Shown here: one piece after another, positions 16,860-26,043 of the stretch
How the letters are laid out: the number at the start of each line of letters is the position of its first letter
Numbering within the stretch: position 1 is the stretch's first letter
Source of the DNA: Gammaproteobacteria bacterium
Lineage (GTDB): Bacteria > Pseudomonadota > Gammaproteobacteria > DSM-16500
Direction of reading: 5' to 3'
Assembly (NCBI GenBank): GCA_013816845.1
Contig: JACDDU010000007.1
Coordinates: 87,176-151,175, forward strand
DNA length: 64,000 bases
Position numbers and translations under genes: made by a program
The notes under the pieces: generated by a model
What the model saw: only the letters and a program-made list of their open reading frames with translations
Told to the model about the DNA's origin: nothing
Database searches by the model: none

Positions 16860-19214
16860 ATGCCCATACGGGGTTTAGAAGAACAACACGAATTATCGCC
16901 GCAACTTTTGCTCCGAGACACTCGCACGCTCGGGATGAAAGTCGTCGATTTTTTTAAAGATCCTGTCAATAGCGCATGTCTGATGGTGGGGTTTGCAATT
17001 GCTGCGTTTATTCTGCCGGCGATAACCGAGTTTATTGGCATTATCGGTATTCTTATTTTTATTTACGCTTATACCCGTCAATCTAAACTTCCTTTTCGTA
17101 TGCCCCTGCGTTCGCAAGCGATGGATTACAATGATTTAGCCCCGGGGACCAATAAACCTCGTAAAGCGCGTGGCATAAGTTTCTTTGGTAATCGTAAACT
17201 TGATAATGATGAATTGTGGTTTAACAATGAAGATATGCGTACCCATGTGCTGATTTTTGGTTCAACGGGTAGTGGTAAAACTGAAGCTTTAGTTTCTCTT
17301 TCCTATAATGCTTTGATTCAAGGAAGTGGATTTTTATACGTTGACGGCAAAGGGGATAACTCTCTTTTTGCAAAAGTCTTTTCCATGTGTCGATCTATGG
17401 GACGAGAAGATGATTTATTATTGATTAACTTTATGACGGGCGCGCGCGATGTCGTGGGTGCGCAAGAAAAACGGTTATCCAATACGATGAATCCTTTCTG
17501 TAACGGTTCATCCAGTATGTTATCGCAATTAGTCGTCAGTTTAATGGATTCCGGCTCTCAATCTTCAGATGGAGATATGTGGAAGGGTCGCGCTATTGTG
17601 TTTGTCGAAGCCTTGATGAAAGTGCTCGTGTTTATGCGTGACGGTGGCAAGCTCTTACTTGATGCAAATACGGTGCGAAACTATTTCCAGCTTTCCCGAC
17701 TTGAAGCCATTGCGATGGATAAAATGTTTCCACGTGACAATCAAGAACCAGTAAGCTTAGCTGATGCACCGGACCTTATTTTAGAGCCCATTACTAATTA
17801 CCTCATCAACTTACCTGGTTACGACCAATCGAAAAAAGGTAAACAGAGTTCCCAAGTCTTAGAGCAACATGGTTTTATCACCATGCAATTGACGCGCGTA
17901 TTCGGTTCGCTTGCGGATACCTATGGCCACATCATCCGTACTAACTTAGCAGAAGTAGATTTACGCGATGTTGTATTAAATCGTCGGGTCTTAGTTGTGC
18001 TTTTACCGGCTTTAGAAAAATCACCGGACGAATTGGCGAGTTTAGGTAAAGTAATTATTGCTTCACTTAAAGCGATGATGGCCGCCGGGTTGGGAGAATC
18101 CGTGGAAGGAACGTACCGCGAAGTTATTTCGCGTAAACCTACCAATGCTGATACACCTTATATGTGCATTTTAGATGAATATGGTTATTATGCGGTGAAA
18201 GGTTTTGCAGTCGTCCCTGCTCAGGCGCGCTCCCTTGGCTTCTCAGTTATCTTTGCCGGACAAGATTTGCCCGCATTTCAAAAAGCATCAAAAGAAGAAG
18301 CAGCCTCTATTGGCGCCAATACCAATATTAAAATTTGCATGAAACTTGAAGATCCATTAGAAACGTGGGAGTTTTTCCAAAAGACTGCGGGTGAATCTTA
18401 TGTCACTAAAGTAGATTCTTTCCAAACTAATGCAGGCAGCTTGCTCAATAACTATATGGACTCCCGTAGTGCATCTTCGGAAAAACGTCAGCGTATTGAT
18501 CTATTAGATTTAAAAGAGCAACGTGAAGGTGAAGCGCATATCTTTTTTAAATCTAAAATTATCCGTGCAAGAATGTTTTTCGCTAATCCCGCGCCTGTGG
18601 AACGGATGCGAATTAATCAATTCTTGAAAGTTGAACCGCCGCTAGGCCGCTTGTTAGTTGATATTGAAGATCGCATGGATCGCTTCGATGAAGCGCTTGC
18701 CGAAGGTGATGCTTTATTTGCAGCTTCACAAGATGAAGGTGAAGAAATTCAAATTGTTTCTGACACTATTGCATCCTTTCCTGAAACCAATCCAATTGAG
18801 CGTTCGCTTTCCGCTTTGTTAGCTTTCCATAATCGTCATGGGGAAGTTCCTGAAGAAGTTGAAGAGGTGGAAGAAGTTACTGATGGGCGACTTAATATTT
18901 TTACGAAAGTCGCACTGGACGATACCGTCAAGGCCTTGGTCGGCAAGCAGGATTTTGAAAGATTTAGCGCACCTTTAATAACTAAGGCTAATACGAAAGA
19001 TAAGATTGAATTACTCGAGCGCTTAATGGGACGGACCGCGGCCCAAGCTTCACCTATGACCACCGAAATTATTAAAGACATGTCGATTGCAACAGATTAT
19101 CCACCGCTGGTTGAAGGCTTGTTATTACCGAGCGAGGAAGTTGTAGCAATCGCAAATGAGTTATGTGATTATGTAACCTCTCTTAAGACCAAGTCTCAGG
19201 AAGGGGAATCTTAG
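16860..19214 (+). CDS. icmO: IcmO/DotL, type IV coupling ATPase
   Basis: IcmO (DotL) is the VirD4-family coupling ATPase that receives effectors and feeds them to the Dot/Icm channel. The 784-residue product equals the Legionella length (about 783). N-terminal membrane spans lie near residues 41-75; Walker A GSTGSGKTEAL is near residue 138 and Walker B CILDEYGYY near 435. The acidic C-terminal extension (about 590-784) corresponds to the region that in Legionella binds DotN and the IcmS-IcmW adaptor, suggesting that these partners are used here even though icmS is not at this locus. It is preceded and followed closely by icmP and icmN. Confidence 0.96.
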   Translation: MPIRGLEEQHELSPQLLLRDTRTLGMKVVDFFKDPVNSACLMVGFAIAAFILPAITEFIGIIGILIFIYAYTRQSKLPFRMPLRSQAMDYNDLAPGTNKPRKARGISFFGNRKLDNDELWFNNEDMRTHVLIFGSTGSGKTEALVSLSYNALIQGSGFLYVDGKGDNSLFAKVFSMCRSMGREDDLLLINFMTGARDVVGAQEKRLSNTMNPFCNGSSSMLSQLVVSLMDSGSQSSDGDMWKGRAIVFVEALMKVLVFMRDGGKLLLDANTVRNYFQLSRLEAIAMDKMFPRDNQEPVSLADAPDLILEPITNYLINLPGYDQSKKGKQSSQVLEQHGFITMQLTRVFGSLADTYGHIIRTNLAEVDLRDVVLNRRVLVVLLPALEKSPDELASLGKVIIASLKAMMAAGLGESVEGTYREVISRKPTNADTPYMCILDEYGYYAVKGFAVVPAQARSLGFSVIFAGQDLPAFQKASKEEAASIGANTNIKICMKLEDPLETWEFFQKTAGESYVTKVDSFQTNAGSLLNNYMDSRSASSEKRQRIDLLDLKEQREGEAHIFFKSKIIRARMFFANPAPVERMRINQFLKVEPPLGRLLVDIEDRMDRFDEALAEGDALFAASQDEGEEIQIVSDTIASFPETNPIERSLSALLAFHNRHGEVPEEVEEVEEVTDGRLNIFTKVALDDTVKALVGKQDFERFSAPLITKANTKDKIELLERLMGRTAAQASPMTTEIIKDMSIATDYPPLVEGLLLPSEEVVAIANELCDYVTSLKTKSQEGES

Positions 19215-19219
19215 CAATC

Positions 19220-19981
19220 GTGTGGATGTTATTGCGTGCCTTGGGTGGCATACACATCAAATTCCTGTGCTTTTCTCTACTCTGTTTTTCTTCTTTTATG
19301 TTAATCAGTTGTGCTTCATCGAATGTAACGCGGACCACTTCAACTAATATTGACTTGGGAGTGCAGAATGCTAAAAATTTATTCAATGGCGTATACAACG
19401 GCGATATTGCAGAAGCCTATCAAAACACCAATCAAACCACCAAGGGAGCTTTTCTTGGCGGCGCAGCCGGTGGCATAACGGGTTTTTTTGCATCAGGTAT
19501 TGGTGTGTTGCCGGGACTTGCAACAGGTGCAATTTTAGGCGCGAGTTACGGCGCTTACATCGATTCCAATACTAACTTTGAGGATAAACTAGAGAACCGG
19601 GGTGCCACCTTAGTTGTGCTTGGCGATCAAGTGATGGTCATTCTCCCCTCAGCACGCATCTTTCAAGCTTATACAGCAACGATTAAACCGCAAGCTTACT
19701 CGACACTTTATATGGTCGCACGCTACATCAACCGTTACACGAAAATGCTGGTAAAAATCACGGTCTACACCAACGATACTGGCTCTGCGAGTACTGATCT
19801 TGCACTTTCCAATCAGCAGGCTTACGCTATTTCGAGATTCTTGCAAGCTTCGGGTGTAGAAGCGCGTGTCCTTTATGCAAGCGGATGCGGTGGTACAAAA
19901 TTGGTCGATAGTACTTCTGCGACTTGGGATGAAAGCGATAATTATAGAATTGAAATAACCTTAGAAAAATTATACGTCTAA
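19220..19981 (+). CDS. icmN: IcmN/DotK, OmpA-like lipoprotein
   Basis: IcmN (DotK) is an outer-membrane lipoprotein of the Dot/Icm core complex with a peptidoglycan-binding OmpA-type domain. The product is 253 residues from GTG 19220 (or 251 from ATG 19226). It has a lipoprotein signal with lipobox LISC (cysteine 31), a glycine-rich stretch near residues 75-115 that looks like a glycine-zipper membrane segment, and a C-terminal OmpA-like region (VKITVYTNDTGSASTDLALSNQQA). It is longer than Legionella DotK (about 189), mainly by the glycine-rich part. It starts 5 bases after icmO. Confidence 0.85.
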   Translation: MWMLLRALGGIHIKFLCFSLLCFSSFMLISCASSNVTRTTSTNIDLGVQNAKNLFNGVYNGDIAEAYQNTNQTTKGAFLGGAAGGITGFFASGIGVLPGLATGAILGASYGAYIDSNTNFEDKLENRGATLVVLGDQVMVILPSARIFQAYTATIKPQAYSTLYMVARYINRYTKMLVKITVYTNDTGSASTDLALSNQQAYAISRFLQASGVEARVLYASGCGGTKLVDSTSATWDESDNYRIEITLEKLYV

Positions 19982-19994
19982 AAGGATTCAAATT

Positions 19995-20213
19995 ATGTTG
20001 GCGTCAAGACAGCAAAATGCTTGGCTTCATAGTGATTTTTATCGTGATCAATTTCATAAAATGTTACGGTGGATGATCGGTAGTATCTTTATTATTTATG
20101 TGTTGCTTGCCATCGTAATTTATTTAATTTTATTTCAACCGACACAAAGTTTTTATGCCAATACCACGACCGGAATGATTTTACCCATGCCACCGGCAAT
20201 TACCGGGACTTAA
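19995..20213 (+). CDS. icmM: IcmM/DotJ, short inner-membrane protein
   Basis: IcmM (DotJ) is a short relative of the IcmL/DotI N-terminus; in Legionella DotI and DotJ form an inner-membrane complex. The 72-residue product has the typical HSDFYRDQFHKMLRWMI start, also found in the IcmL proteins downstream, one membrane span near 28-48 and a short periplasmic tail. Legionella DotJ is about 94 residues. AAAGGA lies just upstream of the ATG. Identification rests on position between icmN and icmL and on the shared N-terminal motif. Confidence 0.82.
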   Translation: MLASRQQNAWLHSDFYRDQFHKMLRWMIGSIFIIYVLLAIVIYLILFQPTQSFYANTTTGMILPMPPAITGT

Positions 20214-20227
20214 ATCAGGGCGTAAAC

Positions 20228-20842
20228 ATGCGAGCTCGAAAATTGTTAACGCAGAGTAATGGATTTTATCAGCGTTACTATCATTACTTCTTTATAGGAT
20301 TGATGGGTGTTATTTGTTTGCTCATGGCTATGATTGGTCTTATTCTTTATCAAATGTTCAATCGCCCGCTACCTTCGTTTATAGCAAAACAATCTAATCA
20401 AGAAAAAATGGTTTTGCGTGCGTATGACGCGCCGAATTTATTGCCTGAGACTATTTTGCGTTGGGCATCAAAAGCTGCGACGACTGCGTATAGCTTCGAT
20501 TATGTGAATTATAATAATCAACTCAAATTGGCACGACCCTATTTTACTGACGCAGGTTGGCAAATGTTTTTAACCTCAGTACAAAAATTAATTGATTCAA
20601 TTGTACAAAACCAATTATTTGTTAATGGTGTGGTAGCGGGTACACCCGTTATTTCCAATCAAGGACCTTTGCCGGGCCGAGAATATGTTTGGCGGGTGCA
20701 AATTCCATTCTTGGTTATTTATCAAAGTGCCAATACGACATCCAAAAGTAACTATTATGTAATTTTATCCCTGGTTCGCGTTCCCACTTATGTTAATCCG
20801 CAAGGCATTGGTATTGATCAATTCATTATGGCGCAAACATGA
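20228..20842 (+). CDS. IcmL/DotI family protein, paralogue 1
   Basis: The first of three IcmL-type proteins. IcmL (DotI) is an inner-membrane protein with one span and a periplasmic domain similar to the conjugation protein TraM/VirB8. The 204-residue product has the family start NGFYQRYYHYFF, a membrane span near 22-44 and a periplasmic domain with SFDYVNYNNQLKLARPYFTDAGW, the region best conserved in IcmL. It overlaps the next paralogue by 4 bases (ATGA). The order suggests all three act in the same complex, perhaps as a hetero-oligomer. Confidence 0.85.
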   Translation: MRARKLLTQSNGFYQRYYHYFFIGLMGVICLLMAMIGLILYQMFNRPLPSFIAKQSNQEKMVLRAYDAPNLLPETILRWASKAATTAYSFDYVNYNNQLKLARPYFTDAGWQMFLTSVQKLIDSIVQNQLFVNGVVAGTPVISNQGPLPGREYVWRVQIPFLVIYQSANTTSKSNYYVILSLVRVPTYVNPQGIGIDQFIMAQT

Positions 20843-21528
20843 AGCACACTGATGCACTTAAAATGATATTTGAAAGGAATGCCTTCTATCGACGCATGCA
20901 TTTTTTGGCACTTGCTGCTTTTTTGCTTTCTCTTATTGTTATTATCACGCTCATTTGGGTGGTTTACACACTTGTTCGCAATCCAACAAAACCACTTTAT
21001 TTTGCAAGTGATCGTGTGGGGAGGCTCATTCAAGTTGTGCCCGTTACAGTTCCCAATATGTCTAATGCCGAAGTAATGAACTGGACTATTAACGCTTTAC
21101 AAAAATCTTTTTCAATGGATTTTGTTAATTATCGAAGCCAATTACAGTCTTCACAAAAGTACTTCACCACGTATGGCTGGACCAATTTTATGAATTCGCT
21201 TAAATCTAACAATAATTTAGTAGCGTTAACGCAACGTAAAATGGTGTTTAGTGCCAAAGTAATTGATCAACCAACGATTGTAACGCAAGGTATTCTAGGC
21301 GGTGCTTACGCGTGGCGTTTCAACATGCGAATGTTGGTGAATTATTGGATTCCACCTTTTGATGAAAAGTCTAAGTTTGCTAACCCATTGGATGTCAGTG
21401 TTATTGTTCAACGCCAAGAAATTATCCAAAGCGACAATGGGCTTGGTATTGTTCAAGTTATTGCCCGCATGCCAACCAGCACTAATCAGACTCAAGAAAT
21501 TTCAGGTGTTTCTACCGGCGGCACTTAA
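20839..21528 (+). CDS. IcmL/DotI family protein, paralogue 2
   Basis: The second IcmL-type protein, 229 residues. It has the start NAFYRRMHFLAL, one membrane span near 22-44, and the periplasmic motif SMDFVNYRSQLQSSQKYFTTYGW, followed by the VIDQPTIVTQGILGGAYAWRFNMRMLV region seen in IcmL. The C-terminal tail (about 25 residues, Thr/Ser/Gly-rich) is longer than in paralogue 1. Translationally coupled to paralogue 1. A 152-base gap without a gene separates it from paralogue 3. Confidence 0.85.
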   Translation: MKHTDALKMIFERNAFYRRMHFLALAAFLLSLIVIITLIWVVYTLVRNPTKPLYFASDRVGRLIQVVPVTVPNMSNAEVMNWTINALQKSFSMDFVNYRSQLQSSQKYFTTYGWTNFMNSLKSNNNLVALTQRKMVFSAKVIDQPTIVTQGILGGAYAWRFNMRMLVNYWIPPFDEKSKFANPLDVSVIVQRQEIIQSDNGLGIVQVIARMPTSTNQTQEISGVSTGGT

Positions 21529-21680
21529 CATTCAGTGCAGAGTTACATCTCATTTTAAATAGTTAATAGAATTAAAATGGGAAGTGATCCTTTAATGTTT
21601 CTGGGATGCAAAAATAGCTAAGGTAGTATATATTTTCAGATCATCACGTAAAAACAAGGATGATTTACCAGTGAGGCAAG

Positions 21681-22337
21681 ATGGCTGACGAGGAAATAGA
21701 AGTTGTCGAAATTCGTGATGAATTTTATCGCGATTCATTCGGTAAAGTTTTATTAATCATCCTCAGCATGATTATTGCCCTGGGACTTTTAATTGGCATT
21801 TCGCTTTACTTATACCTTAATCAACCTCCACCCAAAACTTTTATGGTTGAAAAAGAATGGCGTGTACAACCTGCGGTTCCATTAAGCCAACCCTACTTGA
21901 CTACTCCCGATCTCTTGCAGTGGGTTAGTGACGTTTTACCAAAATCTTTTATGTTTGATTTTATGAATTACAATGATCAATTAAAAGACATTACCTCGTA
22001 TTTTACGGCGGAAGGTTGGAAGGTATTTCAGAATCAATTGAACATCTATGCGAACTATAATAAGGTGCAATCTTACAAGATTTTTGTCAGCGCCGTTCCT
22101 GCAGGCGCACCTTTCCTATTCAATCAAGGGCTGGTTTCAGAAACAGGTATTTATGGGTGGTGGGTCCAAATGCCCCTTACCATAAACTATGCAGGTTATA
22201 GCGGAACAAATTCACAAACGCTGACATTACAAGTGCTCGTGGTCAGAGTTTCGACCCTTAATAACTTAACCGGTGTGGCCATTAGTAATGTTTTAGTGGT
22301 CAAAAGTGCGGGAAGTCAGTTAGGCAGTAATGGATAA
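21681..22337 (+). CDS. icmL: IcmL/DotI, inner-membrane Dot/Icm component, paralogue 3
   Basis: The third IcmL-type protein, 218 residues, lies directly before icmK, the place of the single icmL in Legionella. It starts with an acidic stretch (MADEEIEVVEIRDEFYRDSFGKVLL), like canonical IcmL, has one membrane span near 24-46, and a periplasmic domain with MFDFMNYNDQLKDITSYFTAEGW and a C-terminal VLVVRVSTLNNLTGVAISNVLVV. I give it the plain symbol because position and N-terminus fit best. icmK starts 3 bases after its stop. Confidence 0.9.
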   Translation: MADEEIEVVEIRDEFYRDSFGKVLLIILSMIIALGLLIGISLYLYLNQPPPKTFMVEKEWRVQPAVPLSQPYLTTPDLLQWVSDVLPKSFMFDFMNYNDQLKDITSYFTAEGWKVFQNQLNIYANYNKVQSYKIFVSAVPAGAPFLFNQGLVSETGIYGWWVQMPLTINYAGYSGTNSQTLTLQVLVVRVSTLNNLTGVAISNVLVVKSAGSQLGSNG

Positions 22338-22340
22338 AAC

Positions 22341-23642
22341 ATGGCTAATTTATTACGAATGGCGACTTGTTTTGGCTTGATGATGTTAGGAGTCGTTCAT
22401 TCCTCTGTAGCGCAGCAAAGTAGTGATTTGCCTCCGGCATCTCCTGAACCTGCTTACGCAGCCTCGCAAATATCGCCATCGCCATCCGCGGGACCACCGC
22501 CTGCATCCCCACCACCACCTAACGTGACGGCGACAACTTCTTCGTCTTCCACACAATCCATACCAGCGCCACCCAGTAATATTCCGGCGCCCGTCTCGCA
22601 AGTTGAAAACACTAGCCGAATTGGTGGACCCACGCCACCTCCTGCTTCGCTCAGCCCCCCACCTATCACTTTTTCTCCGCCGAGCGCGCCACCCACGGTG
22701 GGCGATTTTAATGCGTGGCTACAAACTAATAATTCAACTCCGAAATCCATGCCACCTACGAAACAACCGCCACCACCGCGAATTGTTTATCAAGGGCATA
22801 AACCGCTTACCTATGAAGAGAGCCAGCAAGTCATGCTAGAATCCGCACCACCTTCGCGTATTCCAATGACGCCAGATTCTGCTATCGCATTTAATATGAT
22901 GCTACAGCAAAATATGCCCCTTTCTCCTCAGCAAATTGTGCAACTGCGCCAACAAATTGATATGTCTCAACGTGCCGCCGCCGTCGCACCTGTCGTCCCG
23001 CCTAAACCTGTCTCTTCTACTTTGATGATTAACTTAGCACCAGGCACGACCCCCCCCGCCGTACGTTTAGCGCAGGGTTATGTCAGTTCATTAGTTTTTG
23101 TGGATTCAACGGGATCACCATGGCCTATTGCTGCGTTTGATATTGGCAATCCGAAAGCGGTTACGATTCAGTGGGACGGTAAAAGTAACATCTTGCTCTT
23201 GCAATCAATCTTGCCTTATACCGATGGTGACATTGTTATCCGATTAGTAGGCTTACCCACGCCTGTCACTTTAGAACTTGTCTCTGGACAACGGGTCGTA
23301 GATTATCGCGTCGATGTCCATGTGCCCGGGATCGGTCCGAATACGAAAGATTTGCCGATCGGCAGTACACTGCCCGACTCTGCGAATCAATTACTCTTAG
23401 GAATTTTAGATGGCATTCCACCTCCCGGAAGTAAAACAATGCGTGTAATCGGTGCGGATGCACAGGCGTTTTCGATGGGCGAAAAAATGTATCTTCGTAC
23501 GCGCTTAACCCTGCTTTCACCAGGATGGATCGGCACCATGGTTAGTCCTGATGGCATGCATGCTTATGAGCTTCCTAAAACCTCCTCTATATTAGTTTCC
23601 AAATATGGAGAGCCTGCTGAACTTCGAATTGAGGGTTGGTAA
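22341..23642 (+). CDS. icmK: IcmK/DotH, outer-membrane core component
   Basis: IcmK (DotH) forms, with DotC, DotD and DotG, the outer-membrane core of the Dot/Icm machine. The 433-residue product has a Sec signal peptide (cleavage near residue 25), then about 120 residues very rich in proline and serine, then the conserved domain with LAQGYVSSLVFVDSTGSPWPI and VRLVGLPTPVTLELVSGQRVVDYR-like segments (residues 235-320). The Legionella protein is about 360 residues; the extra length is the proline-rich part. TAA overlaps the icmE ATG by one base. Confidence 0.93.
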   Translation: MANLLRMATCFGLMMLGVVHSSVAQQSSDLPPASPEPAYAASQISPSPSAGPPPASPPPPNVTATTSSSSTQSIPAPPSNIPAPVSQVENTSRIGGPTPPPASLSPPPITFSPPSAPPTVGDFNAWLQTNNSTPKSMPPTKQPPPPRIVYQGHKPLTYEESQQVMLESAPPSRIPMTPDSAIAFNMMLQQNMPLSPQQIVQLRQQIDMSQRAAAVAPVVPPKPVSSTLMINLAPGTTPPAVRLAQGYVSSLVFVDSTGSPWPIAAFDIGNPKAVTIQWDGKSNILLLQSILPYTDGDIVIRLVGLPTPVTLELVSGQRVVDYRVDVHVPGIGPNTKDLPIGSTLPDSANQLLLGILDGIPPPGSKTMRVIGADAQAFSMGEKMYLRTRLTLLSPGWIGTMVSPDGMHAYELPKTSSILVSKYGEPAELRIEGW

Positions 23643-25933
23643 TGGCGATTGATTTATCTCGTTTCAATTTTTTAAAACGCTTAGATGCTCGCGCCCGAAT
23701 CTTTTTTATATTTGCAGCCGTGGTTGCCTTTATTTTAATCGTCTACTTTCTTAGCCGCTTTCTTTTTGGCGGCTCAGAAACCACCGGTCCTACGCGTATT
23801 GCTAATGCACCACAAGGGTTGCAGTCGGTACCAGCGGGACAGCTGACGCCTGAATATCAACGTGCTTTAGTACAAGCGAATGCGCAAGCTGCGCAACAGG
23901 CGCAGATGACGGGCGGGAGTGCGATCCCTACCGTTATCAACATCGGCCAGCAACCCAATACTGCCGGTTGCATTATTTGTTCCGATGATTCTGCCAATGT
24001 AAAACTGCTCATGGATGATTGGGTCAAGCAAGGTCGCCTTGCGCCTGAGCTTGCATCAACGTTGCAACAACTTGCAGATCGAAATGCATCTGTTGATGAG
24101 TTTGCTGCCGCCCTGAACGAACTTGTCAGGCAAGGTAAGTTAACCCCCGAGCAAGCCCGTGCTTTACTGGATCAATACAAAAAGCAATATGCCAATCGCT
24201 TGTTACAAGATAGTGCGCAAGTGATGGATGGTTTAATTAAAAACGGCCAGTTGCCCATTGATGCAGCGACGCTACTACTTGATGCTCAGAAAGGAAAAGC
24301 AACGCCGAGTGATTATGCAGCCTTGCTCCAGGATCTTGTCCGGCAAGGAAAAATTTCTCCAGCGATGGCACAACAATTGCTTGCCCAATATGCCCAACAA
24401 CGTGCGCGCGAAATTGTAATGCGCAGTATTGGTATTTTGCGTCGTATGGTGCAAGCAGGTGAATTAACGGCAGATGTAGAAAAAGAGATTGAAGATTTAG
24501 AAACACGGTTGGTTCCGGTTGATGTTTTTGTTGCAGCCATGCAGCGTTATGTTGCAGCAGGTAGAATGACCCCTGTGGTTTCCAACAAAGTAATCGATGA
24601 ATATAAAGAGCAAAAAGCAGAGATTGGTCCGAGCCAGTCAATTGATCAACTTATTAAGGAAGCTGAGGCTGCTGCCTTTACTGAATTAAAAGATTTATTA
24701 CAAGAAGGAAAAATTACCCCAGAAGTTGCAAGTCAAATCGCTGGAATGATTCAGCAAGATGTAACGCTCGATGCTTTCCAATCAGCTATTAACCAATTAG
24801 TAACAGAAAAAAAATTAACGCCTGAAATCGCAAAATTAAAAATTGCTGATTACCAGAAAGTGAAAGGTTTACGCGAAATGGCAAAAAACCTTGCATTGTT
24901 GCAAGGGAATAATGCAAGCCCCTCTTCTTATGCTGATGAGCTTAAGCGTGCGGTTGCTGCAGGTCTGCTAACACCTGAGCAAGCGGCGCAACTAATGCAA
25001 GAATATGCAGCTTTAACCAGTCGTGCTGCCTTACAAGGGGCAACTGGAGGATCCGATGAATTTGCCCAGCTTCAGCAACGCGTTGGTCAAGGCGAAGCGG
25101 CCCAAACGAATGTTCCTACAGCAGGTGAATTTAACGTAGCTCAAACCCAAGTTGCGCAAGAAACATCTCAAGATCGTCTTGCTCGTATCCAAAATATTAT
25201 GGCCAATATGGCAGGGCAGGCTCAGCAATTAATTTCGGCATGGCAACCACCTGTTATGATGCATCGTGAAGGATCCTATAAATTATTGGATGCAGAGGGT
25301 AGAGAAATTACCTCAACCAGGACCAGCACCAGTTCAAAAACAACGATTACGGGTGCGGATGAACTTGCTCCAGCCTTTATTAAAGCGGGTACCGTTTTAT
25401 TCGCCGTGCTAGATACTGCTGTTAATAGTGATTATCCCGATACGCCTGTCATGGCAACTGTCGTCGGTGATAAATTTAAGGGCGCTAAATTATTGGGTAA
25501 AATGGTGACTACGAAAGGGGTCGCAGGTCAACTTGATCGGGTCAGTCTCAATTTCACCCGAATGAATATGGAAGCTTGGCCGCGCTCGAGAACGATTCAG
25601 GGTTATGCGATTGATCCTGACACGGCGCGCGTTGTAATGGCAAGCGATGTTGACTACCACTATTTGAAACGATATGGGGCGATCATGGCAACTGCATTCC
25701 TGCAAGGTTATGCTTCAGCCATTACAACGTCTGGTTCAACTGCGACGACGGGTATTTTTGGCACGAGTTCCACTTACCCGCAGCTTGATCCGAAGCAAAA
25801 ATTCTTTGTTGGCTTAGGCCAGGTAGGTCAAACGTTAGGCCAAGCAGTTCAAAATTATATAAATATCCCGCCAACGGTAAAAGTAGATTCAGGCGTTGGT
25901 CTCGGTATATTATTTATGGACGATATAACCTAA
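23642..25933 (+). CDS. icmE: IcmE/DotG, VirB10-like core channel protein
   Basis: IcmE (DotG) spans both membranes and forms the central channel of the Dot/Icm core. From ATG 23642 it has 763 residues: one membrane span near 22-42, a helical region (about 110-475) with repeats of the type LVRQGKLTPEQARALLDQY, a Gln/Ala-rich linker, and a C-terminal VirB10/TrbI-like domain (about 560-763) with FIKAGTVLFAVLDTAVNSDYPDTPVMA. Legionella DotG is about 1048 residues and carries a long pentapeptide-repeat tract in the middle; I see no such tract here. ATG 23642 is preferred to the TTG at 23636 because it overlaps the icmK stop. Confidence 0.94.
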   Translation: MAIDLSRFNFLKRLDARARIFFIFAAVVAFILIVYFLSRFLFGGSETTGPTRIANAPQGLQSVPAGQLTPEYQRALVQANAQAAQQAQMTGGSAIPTVINIGQQPNTAGCIICSDDSANVKLLMDDWVKQGRLAPELASTLQQLADRNASVDEFAAALNELVRQGKLTPEQARALLDQYKKQYANRLLQDSAQVMDGLIKNGQLPIDAATLLLDAQKGKATPSDYAALLQDLVRQGKISPAMAQQLLAQYAQQRAREIVMRSIGILRRMVQAGELTADVEKEIEDLETRLVPVDVFVAAMQRYVAAGRMTPVVSNKVIDEYKEQKAEIGPSQSIDQLIKEAEAAAFTELKDLLQEGKITPEVASQIAGMIQQDVTLDAFQSAINQLVTEKKLTPEIAKLKIADYQKVKGLREMAKNLALLQGNNASPSSYADELKRAVAAGLLTPEQAAQLMQEYAALTSRAALQGATGGSDEFAQLQQRVGQGEAAQTNVPTAGEFNVAQTQVAQETSQDRLARIQNIMANMAGQAQQLISAWQPPVMMHREGSYKLLDAEGREITSTRTSTSSKTTITGADELAPAFIKAGTVLFAVLDTAVNSDYPDTPVMATVVGDKFKGAKLLGKMVTTKGVAGQLDRVSLNFTRMNMEAWPRSRTIQGYAIDPDTARVVMASDVDYHYLKRYGAIMATAFLQGYASAITTSGSTATTGIFGTSSTYPQLDPKQKFFVGLGQVGQTLGQAVQNYINIPPTVKVDSGVGLGILFMDDIT

Positions 25934-25977
25934 GGATTATTTGGAAGAAATGGGCCAAGGGATCGGCTTAAATCATC

Positions 25978-25983
25978 TATAAT
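25978..25983 (+). promoter_or_regulatory. Possible -10 box upstream of icmG
   Basis: A perfect TATAAT lies in the 110-base gap between icmE and icmG, 60 bases before the icmG ATG. No clear -35 hexamer is visible at the normal distance, so an internal promoter is only suggested. Confidence 0.35.
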
Positions 25984-26043
25984 ATGAGTATCAATGATAA
26001 GCTTTAATGCAAGTCCATTTAAGGATAAGAGAGGCTTTAAAAG

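Noticed and set aside
22386..22750. Minus-strand frames rich in Trp, Arg and Gly opposite the icmK proline-rich region
   Set aside because: Antisense of proline codons gives Gly/Trp/Arg codons; this is a composition effect.
24237..24641. A 134-codon minus-strand frame inside icmE
   Set aside because: It is antisense to the repeat region of IcmE; the long open frame comes from the repeated codon pattern.
23900..25100. Direct DNA repeats or a CRISPR-like array in icmE
   Set aside because: The repeats exist at protein level (LTPEQA-type helices) but the DNA copies differ and have no regular spacer length.
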